The notes: a model not told the origin generated them from the letters alone. Numbered from the stretch's first letter, positions 21,934-31,078 are shown. The stretch: DNA of 37,882 nt from CAYNQN01 sp964530525 (GCA_964530525.1 CAZHBH010000015.1:1-37882); one strand, 5' to 3'. A program made the numbers and translations.

Positions 21934-21970
21934 CCACACAAGGGTCCCCGCAGCCACACAAGGGTCCCCG
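21934..21970 (+). repeat. Two 17-bp direct repeats after tRNA-Phe
   Basis: CCACACAAGGGTCCCCG occurs at 21934-21950 and again at 21954-21970, a 20-bp period. It directly follows the tRNA-Phe CCA. There is no integrase or other sign of an attachment site nearby. Confidence 0.7.
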
Positions 21971-22016
21971 GTCACAGTCACCCTACGCAGAAGGGGACTG
22001 CGCCGTCGCCTGGCGA

Positions 22017-24629
22017 CTAGGCGCCGACATAGAGGTCGTACCGGTACAAGAGGGCAGCGGCGGCCATCCGGGTCACGGCGAGATCCGGCTGGAAGGTGTC
22101 GTCGTCGTATCCGTTCGAGATGCCCTCTTCGGCCATCCAGGCGATCTCGCCGCAGAACGGGTGGTCGACGGGCACGTCGGTGAAGGGAGGGACCGAGCAG
22201 GCTCCCGGAGGCGCATCGCCGTTGGCCATCCTGTAGAGGAACGCCGAGGTCGCCATCCTCGTGACCTGGGCATCGGGCCGGAAGGTGTCGTCGTCGTATC
22301 CGTTCGAGATGCCCTCTTCGGCCATCCAGGCGATCTCGCCGCAGAACGGGTGGTCCACGGGCACGTCGGTGAACGGGGCTTCGGTGCACGTGGGTTCGGG
22401 GCCGTCAGGTGAGCCTTCGAGCCGGTAGAGGAAAGCCGCGGCCGCCATGCGCGTCACCGCCAGATCGGGCTTGTACGTGCCGCCGGGGTACCCCTCGGAG
22501 ATGCCCTCTTCGGCCATCCAGGCGATCTCGCCGCAGAACGGGTGGTCGACGGGCACGTCGGTGAACGGGGGTTCGGTGCATGCAGGCTCGGGGGACGGCG
22601 CCACCTGGACCCGCAGCAAGGCGTTCTCATTGGAGGTGACCCAGATCTCGCCCCTGTTGCCCGCCGCAACGTCGTAGACCACCTCGCACCCGATCGGGAG
22701 CTGGTCGCCGTCGGAGCACTCCTCAGCGGGGCCCACCGACTCAGTCCCCGGAAGGAGCTCGACGTACCTGTCGCCGGGAAGCGCAGCACCGACGCGACCC
22801 GAGACGAAGCCGCCGTACCACACGTTGCCGTCCGGCCCCCGGGTCATGCCCCGGACACCGTGGTCGAGGTTCTGGTAGGTCGCCTCCCCCTCGGTGGTCA
22901 TGGTGCCGGCCATGGCCCCCTCGATGGCTCCCCACCACAGCTCGCCCCCCGAGCTCGCCAGGCTCTGAGGATCGAGGCCGTTGACCGAGAACGGGAAGTA
23001 GGTGACCCCACCGTCCACGGTGAGCCTGCTGAGGCCGCTGGGACTAGACCCCAGGCCCGATCCTTGCTTGTGCGTCACGACCCAGAGGGCACCGTCCGGG
23101 CCCAGCACTATGTCCTGGAGGCCCGCTATGTCGGAACCGAGTGAGAACTCCTCGATGGCCCCGGAGTGGTCGATCCGCCCGACTTGCCCACCGGCCTCCT
23201 CGGAGAACCACATGGCTCCGTCCGGACCGAGCGTGATGGACACGGGCTCGGTACCCGCGGTCGGGATCTCGTACTCCTGGATGTCGCCGTCGGCCGCGCC
23301 GGGGTCGAGCCTGGCCACCTTGTTGGCGCCGTACTCCACGAACCAGAGGTGCCCGTCGTCGTCGAAGGCCAGGCCGATGGGATGCGAGTCGGCGGTGGGG
23401 ACGTCGTAGAGGGTCGTCTCGCCGTCGTCTGGGTCGAGGCGCCCTATGCGGCCCGCCCAGTAGTCCGAGAACCAGACGTCGCCCGCCTCGTCGACCACCA
23501 CGTTCGCACCCATGGCGCCCTCGGGCAGCGGGAACGAGGTGAACGCGGACACGTCGGAGGAGAGCTCGGCGAGCCTGTTGCTGGTCGGCTGCGTGAACCA
23601 GACGTCTCCCTCGTCATCGACGGCCAAGCCCAACGGAAGGTCCACCGTGGCCGGGGACGGGGCGCCCATGCGCAGGCGGTGGTTGGTCGTACCTCCTGTC
23701 GCGTCCATGTGCACCACGTAGCCCCCTCCTGAGGACGGGTCGACGGCCGACACCCAAACGCTGCCCTCGGGTCCGGCGGCTACCCCGAGCGGTGCCAGGA
23801 CCGGTGAACCCAGCAGGTGGTAGAGCGGTAGCTGGAACGTCTGCACCTCCCCATCGGTGCCCACCAGGGCGATGCGCTCCTGCTCCTTCACGGCAACCGC
23901 GATGAGCCCGTCGGTGGTGGTGGCGACTGAGACGGGACGACCTTCGGGGTCCTCCAGGTCGAAGGTGGTCATGGCGCCGTCGGTGGTGATGCGCCCGAGC
24001 GTGCCGGCGTTGTAGAGCGGGTACCAGAGGGCATCGTCGGGACCGACGACGATGTCAACAGGAGCAGCCTCGGCGTCTTCGAGCTGGAAGAAGGTGGGCT
24101 CGCTGCCGGGCTCGACCCGACCGATGCGGCCGAGGCCGGGATCGGTGAACCACATGGCCCCGTCGGGGCCGAGCGTGATCGACGTCGGCGATGCACCCTC
24201 GCCCGGAACGTCGATCTCGGTGAGCTCGCCTCCGGATATCACCCCCAGCTTCGATGCCGACTGCTCCACGAACCAGACGGAGCCTTGCGGGCCCAGCGCG
24301 ATGCCGGCAGGTCGTGAGTCGGGGGTGGGCAGGTCGAAGAAGCTCAACGCGCCCGTGGAGGGGTCGTAGCTGGCGACGGAGCTGTCGCCGTGCATGGTCG
24401 CCCACACCACACCGTCGGGATCCAGGACCACGTCGAGGGGGATCGCACCGCCACCAGGCATCACGTGCTCGGTGACCACCCAGCTCGGATCGCCGACCTC
24501 GTCGGCGCCAGCCGGCGATGCCAGCAACGGCGACGACGGGGGCAGGGCCGCGAGGAGCGCCGCTCCCAGCACGGCCGTCGCGGCGAGCAGGAACGCGGAG
24601 AGCAGAGCTGTGGTCCTTCTGAAGGGCAT
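22017..24629 (-). CDS. Secreted beta-propeller (streptogramin-lyase-like repeats) with three C-terminal SLH domains
   Basis: An 870-residue protein. Residues 1-42 are a signal peptide (MPFRRTTALLSAFLL...). Residues about 45-680 contain many repeats of the form ITLGPDGAMWFTDPGLGRIG, as in virginiamycin B lyase and related Vgb-type propellers. Residues about 690-870 hold three S-layer homology repeats, each with FTDVPVDHPFCGEIAWMAEE, which bind cell-wall polymers in other bacteria and would anchor the propeller to the cell surface. The first and second SLH copies are almost identical in DNA. The family name comes from antibiotic lyases, but most Vgb-like secreted proteins have no known activity, and lyase function is not claimed. 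The start is ATG 24629, seven bases after TAGTCT. Confidence 0.88.
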   Translation of the reverse strand: MPFRRTTALLSAFLLAATAVLGAALLAALPPSSPLLASPAGADEVGDPSWVVTEHVMPGGGAIPLDVVLDPDGVVWATMHGDSSVASYDPSTGALSFFDLPTPDSRPAGIALGPQGSVWFVEQSASKLGVISGGELTEIDVPGEGASPTSITLGPDGAMWFTDPGLGRIGRVEPGSEPTFFQLEDAEAAPVDIVVGPDDALWYPLYNAGTLGRITTDGAMTTFDLEDPEGRPVSVATTTDGLIAVAVKEQERIALVGTDGEVQTFQLPLYHLLGSPVLAPLGVAAGPEGSVWVSAVDPSSGGGYVVHMDATGGTTNHRLRMGAPSPATVDLPLGLAVDDEGDVWFTQPTSNRLAELSSDVSAFTSFPLPEGAMGANVVVDEAGDVWFSDYWAGRIGRLDPDDGETTLYDVPTADSHPIGLAFDDDGHLWFVEYGANKVARLDPGAADGDIQEYEIPTAGTEPVSITLGPDGAMWFSEEAGGQVGRIDHSGAIEEFSLGSDIAGLQDIVLGPDGALWVVTHKQGSGLGSSPSGLSRLTVDGGVTYFPFSVNGLDPQSLASSGGELWWGAIEGAMAGTMTTEGEATYQNLDHGVRGMTRGPDGNVWYGGFVSGRVGAALPGDRYVELLPGTESVGPAEECSDGDQLPIGCEVVYDVAAGNRGEIWVTSNENALLRVQVAPSPEPACTEPPFTDVPVDHPFCGEIAWMAEEGISEGYPGGTYKPDLAVTRMAAAAFLYRLEGSPDGPEPTCTEAPFTDVPVDHPFCGEIAWMAEEGISNGYDDDTFRPDAQVTRMATSAFLYRMANGDAPPGACSVPPFTDVPVDHPFCGEIAWMAEEGISNGYDDDTFQPDLAVTRMAAAALLYRYDLYVGA
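22091..22564 (-). repeat. SLH-coding DNA repeats (three copies)
   Basis: Copies at 22091-22184 and 22280-22373 (94 bp) differ at a single base that I can find. A third, matching over 67 bp, is at 22498-22564. Periods are 189 and 192 bases, that is 63 and 64 codons. Recent duplication or gene conversion within the gene is likely. Confidence 0.85.
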
Positions 24630-24636
24630 GGCCCCG

Positions 24637-24642
24637 AGACTA
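24637..24642 (-). promoter_or_regulatory. -10 element of the propeller-SLH gene
   Basis: TAGTCT on the minus strand, seven bases before ATG 24629: leaderless layout. Confidence 0.55.
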
Positions 24643-24701
24643 ACGAGGGCCACCGACGCCGTGGGCTCGCCCCACCGATGGGGCACCGACGACCGGGGGC
24701 G

Positions 24702-26099
24702 TCAGGAGCGGCAGACGCCGTCGAGCCGGGCGGCCTCGGCTGCAGCCTCCGACACGAGCTGCGCCACCCGCTTGTCGAACACGGAGGGGATCACGAAGTC
24801 GGGCGCCAGGTCGTCGCCCACCGCAGAGGCGATCGCCTTCGCCGAGGCCAGCTTCATGTTCTCGGTTATGGCGGTGGCGCCTGCTTCCAGCGCACCCTTG
24901 AAGATCCCGGGGAAGCAGAGGACGTTGTTGATCTGGTTCGGGTAGTCGCTCCTGCCCGTGGCGATCACCGATGCGATCCCCTCGACCTCCTCCGGGCGGA
25001 TCTCCGGGTCAGGGTTCGCCATGGCGAACACGATGCTGCCCGGCGCCATCTTCCGCACGTCGTCAGCGGTGATGAGCCCCGGCCCGCTCACCCCTATGAA
25101 GACGTCCGAGCCGGGGAGCACGTCCGAGAGGCTCCCCGAGACCCGGTCGGGGTTGGTGTTCTCTGCGAACCACTGCTTGGCCGAGTTCAGATCCTCCCGG
25201 CCCTCCCAGATCGCGCCCTTGCGATCGACGCCGACCACGTGGGGCACGCCTGCCTCCATCACGATCTTGGCGCAGGCGACGCCTGCGGCGCCCACGCCCG
25301 CGATGACCACCCGCAGGTCGCTCATCTTCTTGTCGACGATCTTCAGGGCGTTCTGGAGCGCCGCCAGCACCACCACAGCCGTGCCGTGCTGGTCGTCGTG
25401 GAAGACGGGGATGTCGAGGCGCTCCTTCAGCCGCTCCTCGACCTCGAAGCAGCGTGGCGCCGAGATGTCCTCCAGGTTGATGCCACCGAAGACGGGGGCG
25501 ATCGCGACGACCGCCTCGATGATGCCGTCGACCGATGTGGTGTCGAGGCAGATGGGGAAGCCGTCCACGCCGGCGAACTCCTTGAAGAGGAGCGCCTTGC
25601 CCTCCATCACCGGCAGGGCCGCCTCCGGGCCGATGTCGCCGAGGCCCAGCACAGCCGTGCCGTCGGTGACGATCGCAACGGTGTTGCGCTTGATGGTGAG
25701 GTCGTGCACCCGGCTGGGCTCTGCCTCGATGGCCTTGCAGACCCTCGCTACCCCGGGCGTGTAGGCCATCGAGAGGTCGTCACGGTCGCCCACCGGCGCA
25801 AGGGGGAGGACCTCGATCTTGCCGCCCTCGTGCATCGTGAAGGTGCGGTCGGCCCATGCGAGCAGCTCGACGCCCTCGAGGCCCCTGATGTGGTCGAGCA
25901 CACGGGCCTGGTGCTCCTCGCTGGAGCAGTTGATGATGATGTCCTCGTCGAGGTGGGCCTGCTTGGCCTCGAACCCCTCTAGCGACCAGATGTTCCCGCC
26001 CACGTCGCCGATGGCCGTGGCGAAGCGTCCGAGCACGCCAGGCTGGTTGTCGAGCCTGACGCGAACCTTCAACGAGTATGCCGCAGTGGGAGTCGCCAC
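24702..26099 (-). CDS. NAD(P)-dependent malic enzyme with N-terminal ACT domain
   Basis: A 465-residue protein. Residues 6-80 are an ACT-type ligand-binding domain (DNQPGVLGRFATAIGDVGG). The malic enzyme core follows: MAYTPGVARVC, TDGTAVLGLGDIGP, GINLEDISAPRCFEVE, FHDDQHGTAVV for the divalent metal, and the Rossmann stretch VVIAGVGAAGVACAKI. It decarboxylates malate oxidatively to pyruvate, linking the citric acid cycle to pyruvate pools. The ACT domain suggests allosteric control by an amino acid or other small ligand. GTG 26099 is used because TACGTT lies six bases upstream; a longer reading to 26135 adds residues with no homology. It is bacterial short-form size and lacks the phosphotransacetylase-like tail. 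Confidence 0.94.
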   Translation of the reverse strand: MATPTAAYSLKVRVRLDNQPGVLGRFATAIGDVGGNIWSLEGFEAKQAHLDEDIIINCSSEEHQARVLDHIRGLEGVELLAWADRTFTMHEGGKIEVLPLAPVGDRDDLSMAYTPGVARVCKAIEAEPSRVHDLTIKRNTVAIVTDGTAVLGLGDIGPEAALPVMEGKALLFKEFAGVDGFPICLDTTSVDGIIEAVVAIAPVFGGINLEDISAPRCFEVEERLKERLDIPVFHDDQHGTAVVVLAALQNALKIVDKKMSDLRVVIAGVGAAGVACAKIVMEAGVPHVVGVDRKGAIWEGREDLNSAKQWFAENTNPDRVSGSLSDVLPGSDVFIGVSGPGLITADDVRKMAPGSIVFAMANPDPEIRPEEVEGIASVIATGRSDYPNQINNVLCFPGIFKGALEAGATAITENMKLASAKAIASAVGDDLAPDFVIPSVFDKRVAQLVSEAAAEAARLDGVCRS

Positions 26100-26105
26100 G
26101 GCGTC

Positions 26106-26111
26106 AACGTA
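26106..26111 (-). promoter_or_regulatory. -10 element of the malic enzyme gene
   Basis: TACGTT on the minus strand, six bases before GTG 26099: leaderless layout. Confidence 0.6.
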
Positions 26112-26171
26112 CCCGGTGGCCACCGACGGGCGCATCCCGGCCCGGAGCCGTGGAGCCGACGAACCCGCCGG

Positions 26172-27218
26172 TCAGGCGAGCACGGCCTCGGCGCCGACGA
26201 CCTCGCCGCCGCCCTCCACCACCTCGCCCACGAGGAAGGCGACACGGCCGTGGTCCTTGGCGATGGCCACCGCTGCGCCTACGTCGCCGGGGCGCACCAC
26301 CAGGATCATCCCCAGGCCGAGGTTGAACACCGATGCCATCTCGGCTGCGCTCACGCCTCCCAGCCGCTGGATCTCGGAGAAGATCCGTGGCACCTCCCAA
26401 GACCCGGGCTCCAAGCGCGCACCCGTGCCTGGCGGCAGCACGCGCGAGAGGTTCCCCGGGATCCCTCCGCCGGTCACGTGGGCGACCGCCCTCACGTCGA
26501 GGGCGGCGGTGAGCGCCGACACCACCGGGGAGTAGATCAGAGAAGGGGCGAGCAGCTCGTCGGCGAGGCTGTGCCCGGCGCCCGGCCAGGCAGGCCCGTC
26601 GAGCGGGAGGCCGGCACTCTCCAGCAGCACGCGCCTCACGAGCGAGAACCCGTTGGAGCGCAGGTTCGGAGAGGCCAGGCCGACCAGTGCGTCCCCGGGC
26701 CTCACCCGGTCGCCCGCTATGAGGCGGTCACGCTCCACCACCCCTGTGGCGAAGCCCACCAGGTCGAACTCGTCCGGCGCCATGACCCCGGGGTGCTCGG
26801 CCATCTCACCGCCCACCAGGGCGCAGCCAGCCTGCCGGCAGCCTTCCGCCACCCCCTCGACCAGGGCCTCCACGCGACGTGGGTCGAGGCGCCCCACCGA
26901 GATGTAGTCGAGGAAGAAGAGGGGTTCGGCGCCCTGGCAAGCGAGGTCGTCGACGCACATCGCCACCAGGTCGATCCCGATGGTGTCGAGGCGACCGGTG
27001 GCCTGGGCCACCAGCGCCTTGGTGCCCACCCCGTCGGTCGACGACACCAGCACTGGCTGGCGGTAGCGGCCCGGGTCGAATGCGAAGAGCCCTCCGAAGC
27101 CGCCGATGTCGCCCAGCACCTCTGGGCGGTAGGTGGAGCGCACCTTGGGCTTGATCAGCTCCACGGCCTCCTCACCCGCGCCGATGTCGACGCCCGCTGC
27201 CTCGTAGGTCTCACCCAT
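26172..27218 (-). CDS. purM: Phosphoribosylformylglycinamidine cyclo-ligase (AIR synthetase)
   Basis: A 348-residue PurM. It closes the imidazole ring of FGAM with ATP to form AIR. Motifs include STDGVGTKALVA, IGIDLVAMCVDDLACQGA, LDYISVGRLD, GGEMAEHPGVM and AHVTGGGIPGNLSRVLP, all in family order. ATG 27218 lies 19 bases after the purF stop codon and has no obvious ribosome binding site, so it probably depends on coupling to purF. The PurM step follows that of PurL, encoded two genes upstream. Confidence 0.97.
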   Translation of the reverse strand: MGETYEAAGVDIGAGEEAVELIKPKVRSTYRPEVLGDIGGFGGLFAFDPGRYRQPVLVSSTDGVGTKALVAQATGRLDTIGIDLVAMCVDDLACQGAEPLFFLDYISVGRLDPRRVEALVEGVAEGCRQAGCALVGGEMAEHPGVMAPDEFDLVGFATGVVERDRLIAGDRVRPGDALVGLASPNLRSNGFSLVRRVLLESAGLPLDGPAWPGAGHSLADELLAPSLIYSPVVSALTAALDVRAVAHVTGGGIPGNLSRVLPPGTGARLEPGSWEVPRIFSEIQRLGGVSAAEMASVFNLGLGMILVVRPGDVGAAVAIAKDHGRVAFLVGEVVEGGGEVVGAEAVLA

Positions 27219-27237
27219 GGATCGGTCGGCGCCGGCG

Positions 27238-28776
27238 TCAGAAGGTGGGGGCCTGGCGCGGATCGGCCTGGCTCGCGGGCATCTCGACGTCGTTCCCGAA
27301 GAGCAGCTCGAGGGTGGAAGGCCCGGTCACGGCGACCGGCTCGGCCTCCAGGCGGCCCTTCTCGAGCTGCACCGGAACCGGCACCGGGTAGTCGCCTGTG
27401 AGGCAGGCCGTGCAGAAGCCCGCACCCGCCGTGCCGGTCGCCCGCAAGAGACCCTCGAGCGAGATGTACGACAGCGTGTCGACGCCCAGGTACTCGCGGA
27501 TCTCGTCGACGGTGAGGTTGGCTCCGATCAGCTCGCCGCGCTGGCCAGTGTCCATCCCGTAGAAGCACGGCCAGCGGTAGGGCGGCGAGCTGACCCGCAG
27601 GTGGACCTCGGTGGCGCCCACCTCTCGCAACATCGACACGAGCGCCCGGGTCGTCGTCCCACGGATCACCGAGTCGTCCACCACGACCAGGCGCTTGCCG
27701 GCGATGTTGTCGCGCAGCGGGTTGAGCTTCATGCGCACGCCGAGGGCCCGCATCGACTGGTTGGGGGCGATGAAGGTGCGCCCGATGTAGCGGTTCTTCA
27801 CCAGACCCTGGCCGTAGGGGATGCCGCTGCGTCGGGCGAAGCCCTCCGCAGCAGGGAGCCCCGACTCGGGGACGCCCATGACCATGTCGGCCTCCACGGG
27901 CGCCTGCACAGCGAGCTCCTCGCCCATGCGGACGCGCGCTGCGTGCATGTTGTTGCCGTACAGCCGGCCGTCGGGACGGGAGAAGTACACGTACTCGAAG
28001 ATGCAGAGCTTGGGATCTATGGACGACTCGTCGAAGGGGTTGACCGTGCGGCAACCCGTGGCGTCGATCACCACCATCTCGCCCGGAGCGAGCTCACGTA
28101 CGAAGTGGGCACCCACCACGTCGAGCGCTGGGGTCTCCGAGGCGAGCACCCACCCGTTGTCGAGCTTGCCCAGCACGAGGGGCCAGAAGCCGTGGGGATC
28201 GCGCACCCCGATCACGTGACCCTCGTCCATGAGGACGAACGAGAAGCCTCCCTGGAGCCTCGGCAGCACCGCCATGAGCGCGCGCTCCAGGGCCCGCCCG
28301 TCGCTGGATCGGGTCGGCTCCTTCGCGAGGTGGGAGGCGAGCAGCTCGGCCACCAGGTCGCTGTCGCTGCAGATGGTGCCGGGGAGCATGCCCGCCTCCG
28401 CCACCAGCGCCTCGACGTTGACGAGGTTGCCGTTGTGGGCCAGGGCGAAGGAGTGGTCGCCCACGTCGCGGTAGAACGGCTGGGCGTTGCGCCAGGTGCT
28501 CGAGCCGGTGGTGCTGTAGCGCACGTGGCCGATGCCCAGGTGGCCGGTCAGGGCCTCGAGGGTGCGATCGTCGAACACGTTGGACACCAAGCCCATGTCC
28601 TTGACGATCGTGACGGTCTCGCCGTCGCTCATCGCCATCCCTGCCGACTCCTGACCGCGGTGCTGGAGGGCGTAGAGGCCGAGGTACGTGAGATGGGCGG
28701 CGGGCTGCCCCGGGGCGTACACCCCGAAGACACCGCAGTGATGGCCAGGTGTCTCGCCGTCGCGGCCCAAGCTCAC
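27238..28776 (-). CDS. purF: Amidophosphoribosyltransferase (iron-sulfur type)
   Basis: A 512-residue PurF, the first committed enzyme of purine synthesis: PRPP and glutamine give phosphoribosylamine. The N-terminal glutaminase Cys is residue 14 (GHHCGVFGVY), exposed after removal of a 13-residue propeptide. VVVDDSVIRGTTTRALV is the PRPP loop. Cysteines in DPKLCIFEYV, RWPCFYGMD and GFCTACLTGD are placed as the [4Fe-4S] ligands of the Bacillus-type enzyme, which links purine synthesis to oxygen and Fe-S supply. GTG 28776 lies six bases after TATGCT; a start at 28809 would lengthen the propeptide to 24 residues. purM follows. Confidence 0.97.
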   Translation of the reverse strand: MSLGRDGETPGHHCGVFGVYAPGQPAAHLTYLGLYALQHRGQESAGMAMSDGETVTIVKDMGLVSNVFDDRTLEALTGHLGIGHVRYSTTGSSTWRNAQPFYRDVGDHSFALAHNGNLVNVEALVAEAGMLPGTICSDSDLVAELLASHLAKEPTRSSDGRALERALMAVLPRLQGGFSFVLMDEGHVIGVRDPHGFWPLVLGKLDNGWVLASETPALDVVGAHFVRELAPGEMVVIDATGCRTVNPFDESSIDPKLCIFEYVYFSRPDGRLYGNNMHAARVRMGEELAVQAPVEADMVMGVPESGLPAAEGFARRSGIPYGQGLVKNRYIGRTFIAPNQSMRALGVRMKLNPLRDNIAGKRLVVVDDSVIRGTTTRALVSMLREVGATEVHLRVSSPPYRWPCFYGMDTGQRGELIGANLTVDEIREYLGVDTLSYISLEGLLRATGTAGAGFCTACLTGDYPVPVPVQLEKGRLEAEPVAVTGPSTLELLFGNDVEMPASQADPRQAPTF

Positions 28777-28782
28777 GGGCCC

Positions 28783-28788
28783 AGCATA
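28783..28788 (-). promoter_or_regulatory. -10 element of purF-purM
   Basis: TATGCT on the minus strand, six bases before GTG 28776. It lies in the 45-bp gap after the purL stop codon, so purF has its own promoter. Confidence 0.6.
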
Positions 28789-28821
28789 GGCCCGACGGGC
28801 GGTGCCCACCCAGCTGCGGTG

Positions 28822-31065
28822 TCAGCCCTGGGTGGTGCCCGCCTCCAGAGCCCCGGGAAGGCGATCTGCCCAGGCGGAGCGAACCTGCTCCAGCGGCACC
28901 TCGAGGAGGTCCTTCACGGAGAGGACGTCTCCTCCCGCCACGCCGATCCTGGTGAACGGCACCGACGCCGTCTCGCAGGCGCGCTCCACCGCCACGAGCA
29001 GGTCGGGCTCGACGCAGAGCACAGCCCGCGAGGGCGACTCCGAGAAGAGCTGGGCGTGGTCGGCAACCCTCGCCACCCGGAAGCCGATCCCCCCCGCCAG
29101 GGCCATCTCCGCCAGCGCAACGCCCAGCCCGCCGGAAGACACGTCGTGGACGCCCGCCACCAGACCTCCCACCACCAACGAGCGGACCAGCTCGGCTACG
29201 GCAAGGTGCGCGGCGGGATCGAGCACCGGCATCGACCCTCCACCGTGGCCGTGCAGGCGAGCCCAAGACGAGCCCCACAGGCCGGCGACCGCTTGCCTGG
29301 TAGTGGCGGGCGGGGGCCCGACCACCACGAGTCGGCCGCCCTCCACCAGGCCCTGCCCAGGCGGGCGGCGCTGGAGATCGTCGACCACGCCCAAGAGCCC
29401 GATCACCGGGGTGGGATCGATGCTCTCGCCCTTCGACTCGTTGTAGAAGCTGACGTTGCCGCCCACCACCGGGAGCTCCATGGCACGGCAGGCCTCGGCC
29501 ATGCCGTCGATCGCCTCGGAGAACTGCCACATCACCTCGGCCCGCTCGGGGTTGCCGAAGTTGAGGCAGTTGACCACGGCGAGCGGGCGCGCACCGACGC
29601 ACGCCAGGTTCAAGACGCTCTCGGCGACCACCATCGCCGTCCCCCGGCGCGGGTCCACGGCGCACCAGCGGTGGTTCCCGTCGGTCGTCAGCGCGAGGCC
29701 GCGGCCCGTGTCCTCGCCGGTGCGGGGGTCCTTCAGCCGCAGCACCACGGCGTCCCCGCCCGGACCTGCGACCGTGTTCAAGAAGAGCTGGTGGTCGTAC
29801 TGGCGCCACACCCACGACGTGTCCGCTAGGAGCGCGAGCAGGTCGGCAGCTGGGTCCTCGCAGGTCGGCAGCTCGCCTGTGGCCTGCAGGCGCTCGGTCT
29901 CGTCGAAGCCCTCCGGCGGGGCCATCGGGCGGTCGTACAGCGGGGCGTCCTCGTGCAACGAGGCGGCCGGGATGTCGGCGAGGACCTCGCCGTCCCAGCC
30001 GTCGAGCACCCTCAGCCGGCCACCCGGGACCACCTTGCCCACCACCGATGCCCTCACCTCCCACCGCTCGCAGATGGCGAGCACCTCTGGGAGGTCGTCG
30101 GGCTCCACTATGGCCAGCATCCGCTCCTGGGACTCGCTGGTCATCACCTCGAACGGCTCCATGCCCGGCTCCCGCGTGGGCACCGCTGTCACGTCCACGT
30201 CCATGCCCATGCCGCCACGCGAGGCGGTCTCGCTCGTGGCGCAGGTGAGCCCGGCGCCCCCGAGGTCCTGGATGCCCACCACGAGGCCGGCGTCGAGGAG
30301 GGAGAGGCACGCCTCTATCAGGCGCTTCTCCTCGAAGGGATCCCCCACCTGCACGCTGGGCCTCTTCTCGGCGTCGTCTTCGGCGTCGCCGAACGACGCG
30401 CTGGCGAGCACGCTCACCCCGCCGATGCCGTCACGACCGGTGGTCGAGCCCAACAGCACCGCCAGGTTCCCCGCACCCGTGGCCCGACCCAGGACCAACC
30501 GGTCCGTGGGGAGCACGCCGAGGCACAAGACGTTGACCAACGGGTTGCCCGCATAGGTCTCGTCGAACACGGTCTCGCCACCGACGGTGGGAACGCCCAC
30601 GGCGTTGCCGTACCCCGAGATGCCGCTCACGACGCCTTCGGTGATCCAGCGGCTGCGGGCGTCGTCGAGCGGGCCGAGGCGCAGCGGGTCCATGAGGGCG
30701 ATGGGTCTGGCCCCCATGGTGAACACGTCGCGCAGGATCCCTCCTACTCCCGTCGCGGCACCCTGGTAGGGCTCTATGGCCGAGGGGTGGTTGTGGCTCT
30801 CGATGCGTATCGCCGCGGCGATGCCGTCACCGACATCGACCACACCGGCGTTCTCCCCGGGTCCGACGAGCACCCAGGGGGCCTCCGTCGGCAGCCGGCG
30901 CAGGTGCAGGCGAGACGACTTGTACGAGCAGTGCTCCGACCACATCACCGAGTACATGGCCAGCTCGAGGTGGTTCGGCGCCCGACCGATCACCCGCTCG
31001 ATGGCCGCGTATTCGTCATCGGCAAGTCCCAGGCTCCGGTGCACCGGCTCGGCGATGTTGCTCAT
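28822..31065 (-). CDS. purL: Phosphoribosylformylglycinamidine synthase, large subunit (short PurL)
   Basis: A 747-residue PurL of the short type that works with separate PurS and PurQ, both encoded just upstream on the same strand. It converts FGAR to FGAM using ATP and ammonia from PurQ. Motifs include MWSEHCSYKSSR with the catalytic His, GENAGVVDVGDG, RIESHNHPSAIEPYQGAATG with the magnesium- and ATP-binding residues, and VGGNVSFYNES. ATG 31065 is seven bases after TAGCCT, so it has its own leaderless promoter and does not rely on purQ, from which an oppositely oriented gene separates it. Confidence 0.97.
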   Translation of the reverse strand: MSNIAEPVHRSLGLADDEYAAIERVIGRAPNHLELAMYSVMWSEHCSYKSSRLHLRRLPTEAPWVLVGPGENAGVVDVGDGIAAAIRIESHNHPSAIEPYQGAATGVGGILRDVFTMGARPIALMDPLRLGPLDDARSRWITEGVVSGISGYGNAVGVPTVGGETVFDETYAGNPLVNVLCLGVLPTDRLVLGRATGAGNLAVLLGSTTGRDGIGGVSVLASASFGDAEDDAEKRPSVQVGDPFEEKRLIEACLSLLDAGLVVGIQDLGGAGLTCATSETASRGGMGMDVDVTAVPTREPGMEPFEVMTSESQERMLAIVEPDDLPEVLAICERWEVRASVVGKVVPGGRLRVLDGWDGEVLADIPAASLHEDAPLYDRPMAPPEGFDETERLQATGELPTCEDPAADLLALLADTSWVWRQYDHQLFLNTVAGPGGDAVVLRLKDPRTGEDTGRGLALTTDGNHRWCAVDPRRGTAMVVAESVLNLACVGARPLAVVNCLNFGNPERAEVMWQFSEAIDGMAEACRAMELPVVGGNVSFYNESKGESIDPTPVIGLLGVVDDLQRRPPGQGLVEGGRLVVVGPPPATTRQAVAGLWGSSWARLHGHGGGSMPVLDPAAHLAVAELVRSLVVGGLVAGVHDVSSGGLGVALAEMALAGGIGFRVARVADHAQLFSESPSRAVLCVEPDLLVAVERACETASVPFTRIGVAGGDVLSVKDLLEVPLEQVRSAWADRLPGALEAGTTQG

Positions 31066-31072
31066 CCAGGGG

Positions 31073-31078
31073 AGGCTA
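31073..31078 (-). promoter_or_regulatory. -10 element of purL
   Basis: TAGCCT on the minus strand, seven bases before ATG 31065. The rest of the 150-bp divergent gap to 31215 is visibly richer in A and T than its surroundings and includes TTGAAA (31179) facing the plus-strand gene. Confidence 0.55.

Noticed and set aside
21934..21970. Phage or island attachment site at tRNA-Phe
   Set aside because: The repeats do not copy the tRNA 3' end and no integrase or foreign gene is in the window.
22091..22564. CRISPR-like or mobile repeat array
   Set aside because: The repeats are in frame, about 63 codons long, and encode SLH domains.
24669..24684. Six-base-pair hairpin GCCCCA/TGGGGC after the malic enzyme gene
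   Set aside because: Short stem with no T-run; not enough to call a terminator in DNA this GC-rich.
27217..29829. Plus-strand open frame of 870 codons opposite purF and purL
   Set aside because: An antisense shadow typical of high-GC genes: Arg/His/Asp-rich with no motif, while the minus strand encodes two clear enzymes.
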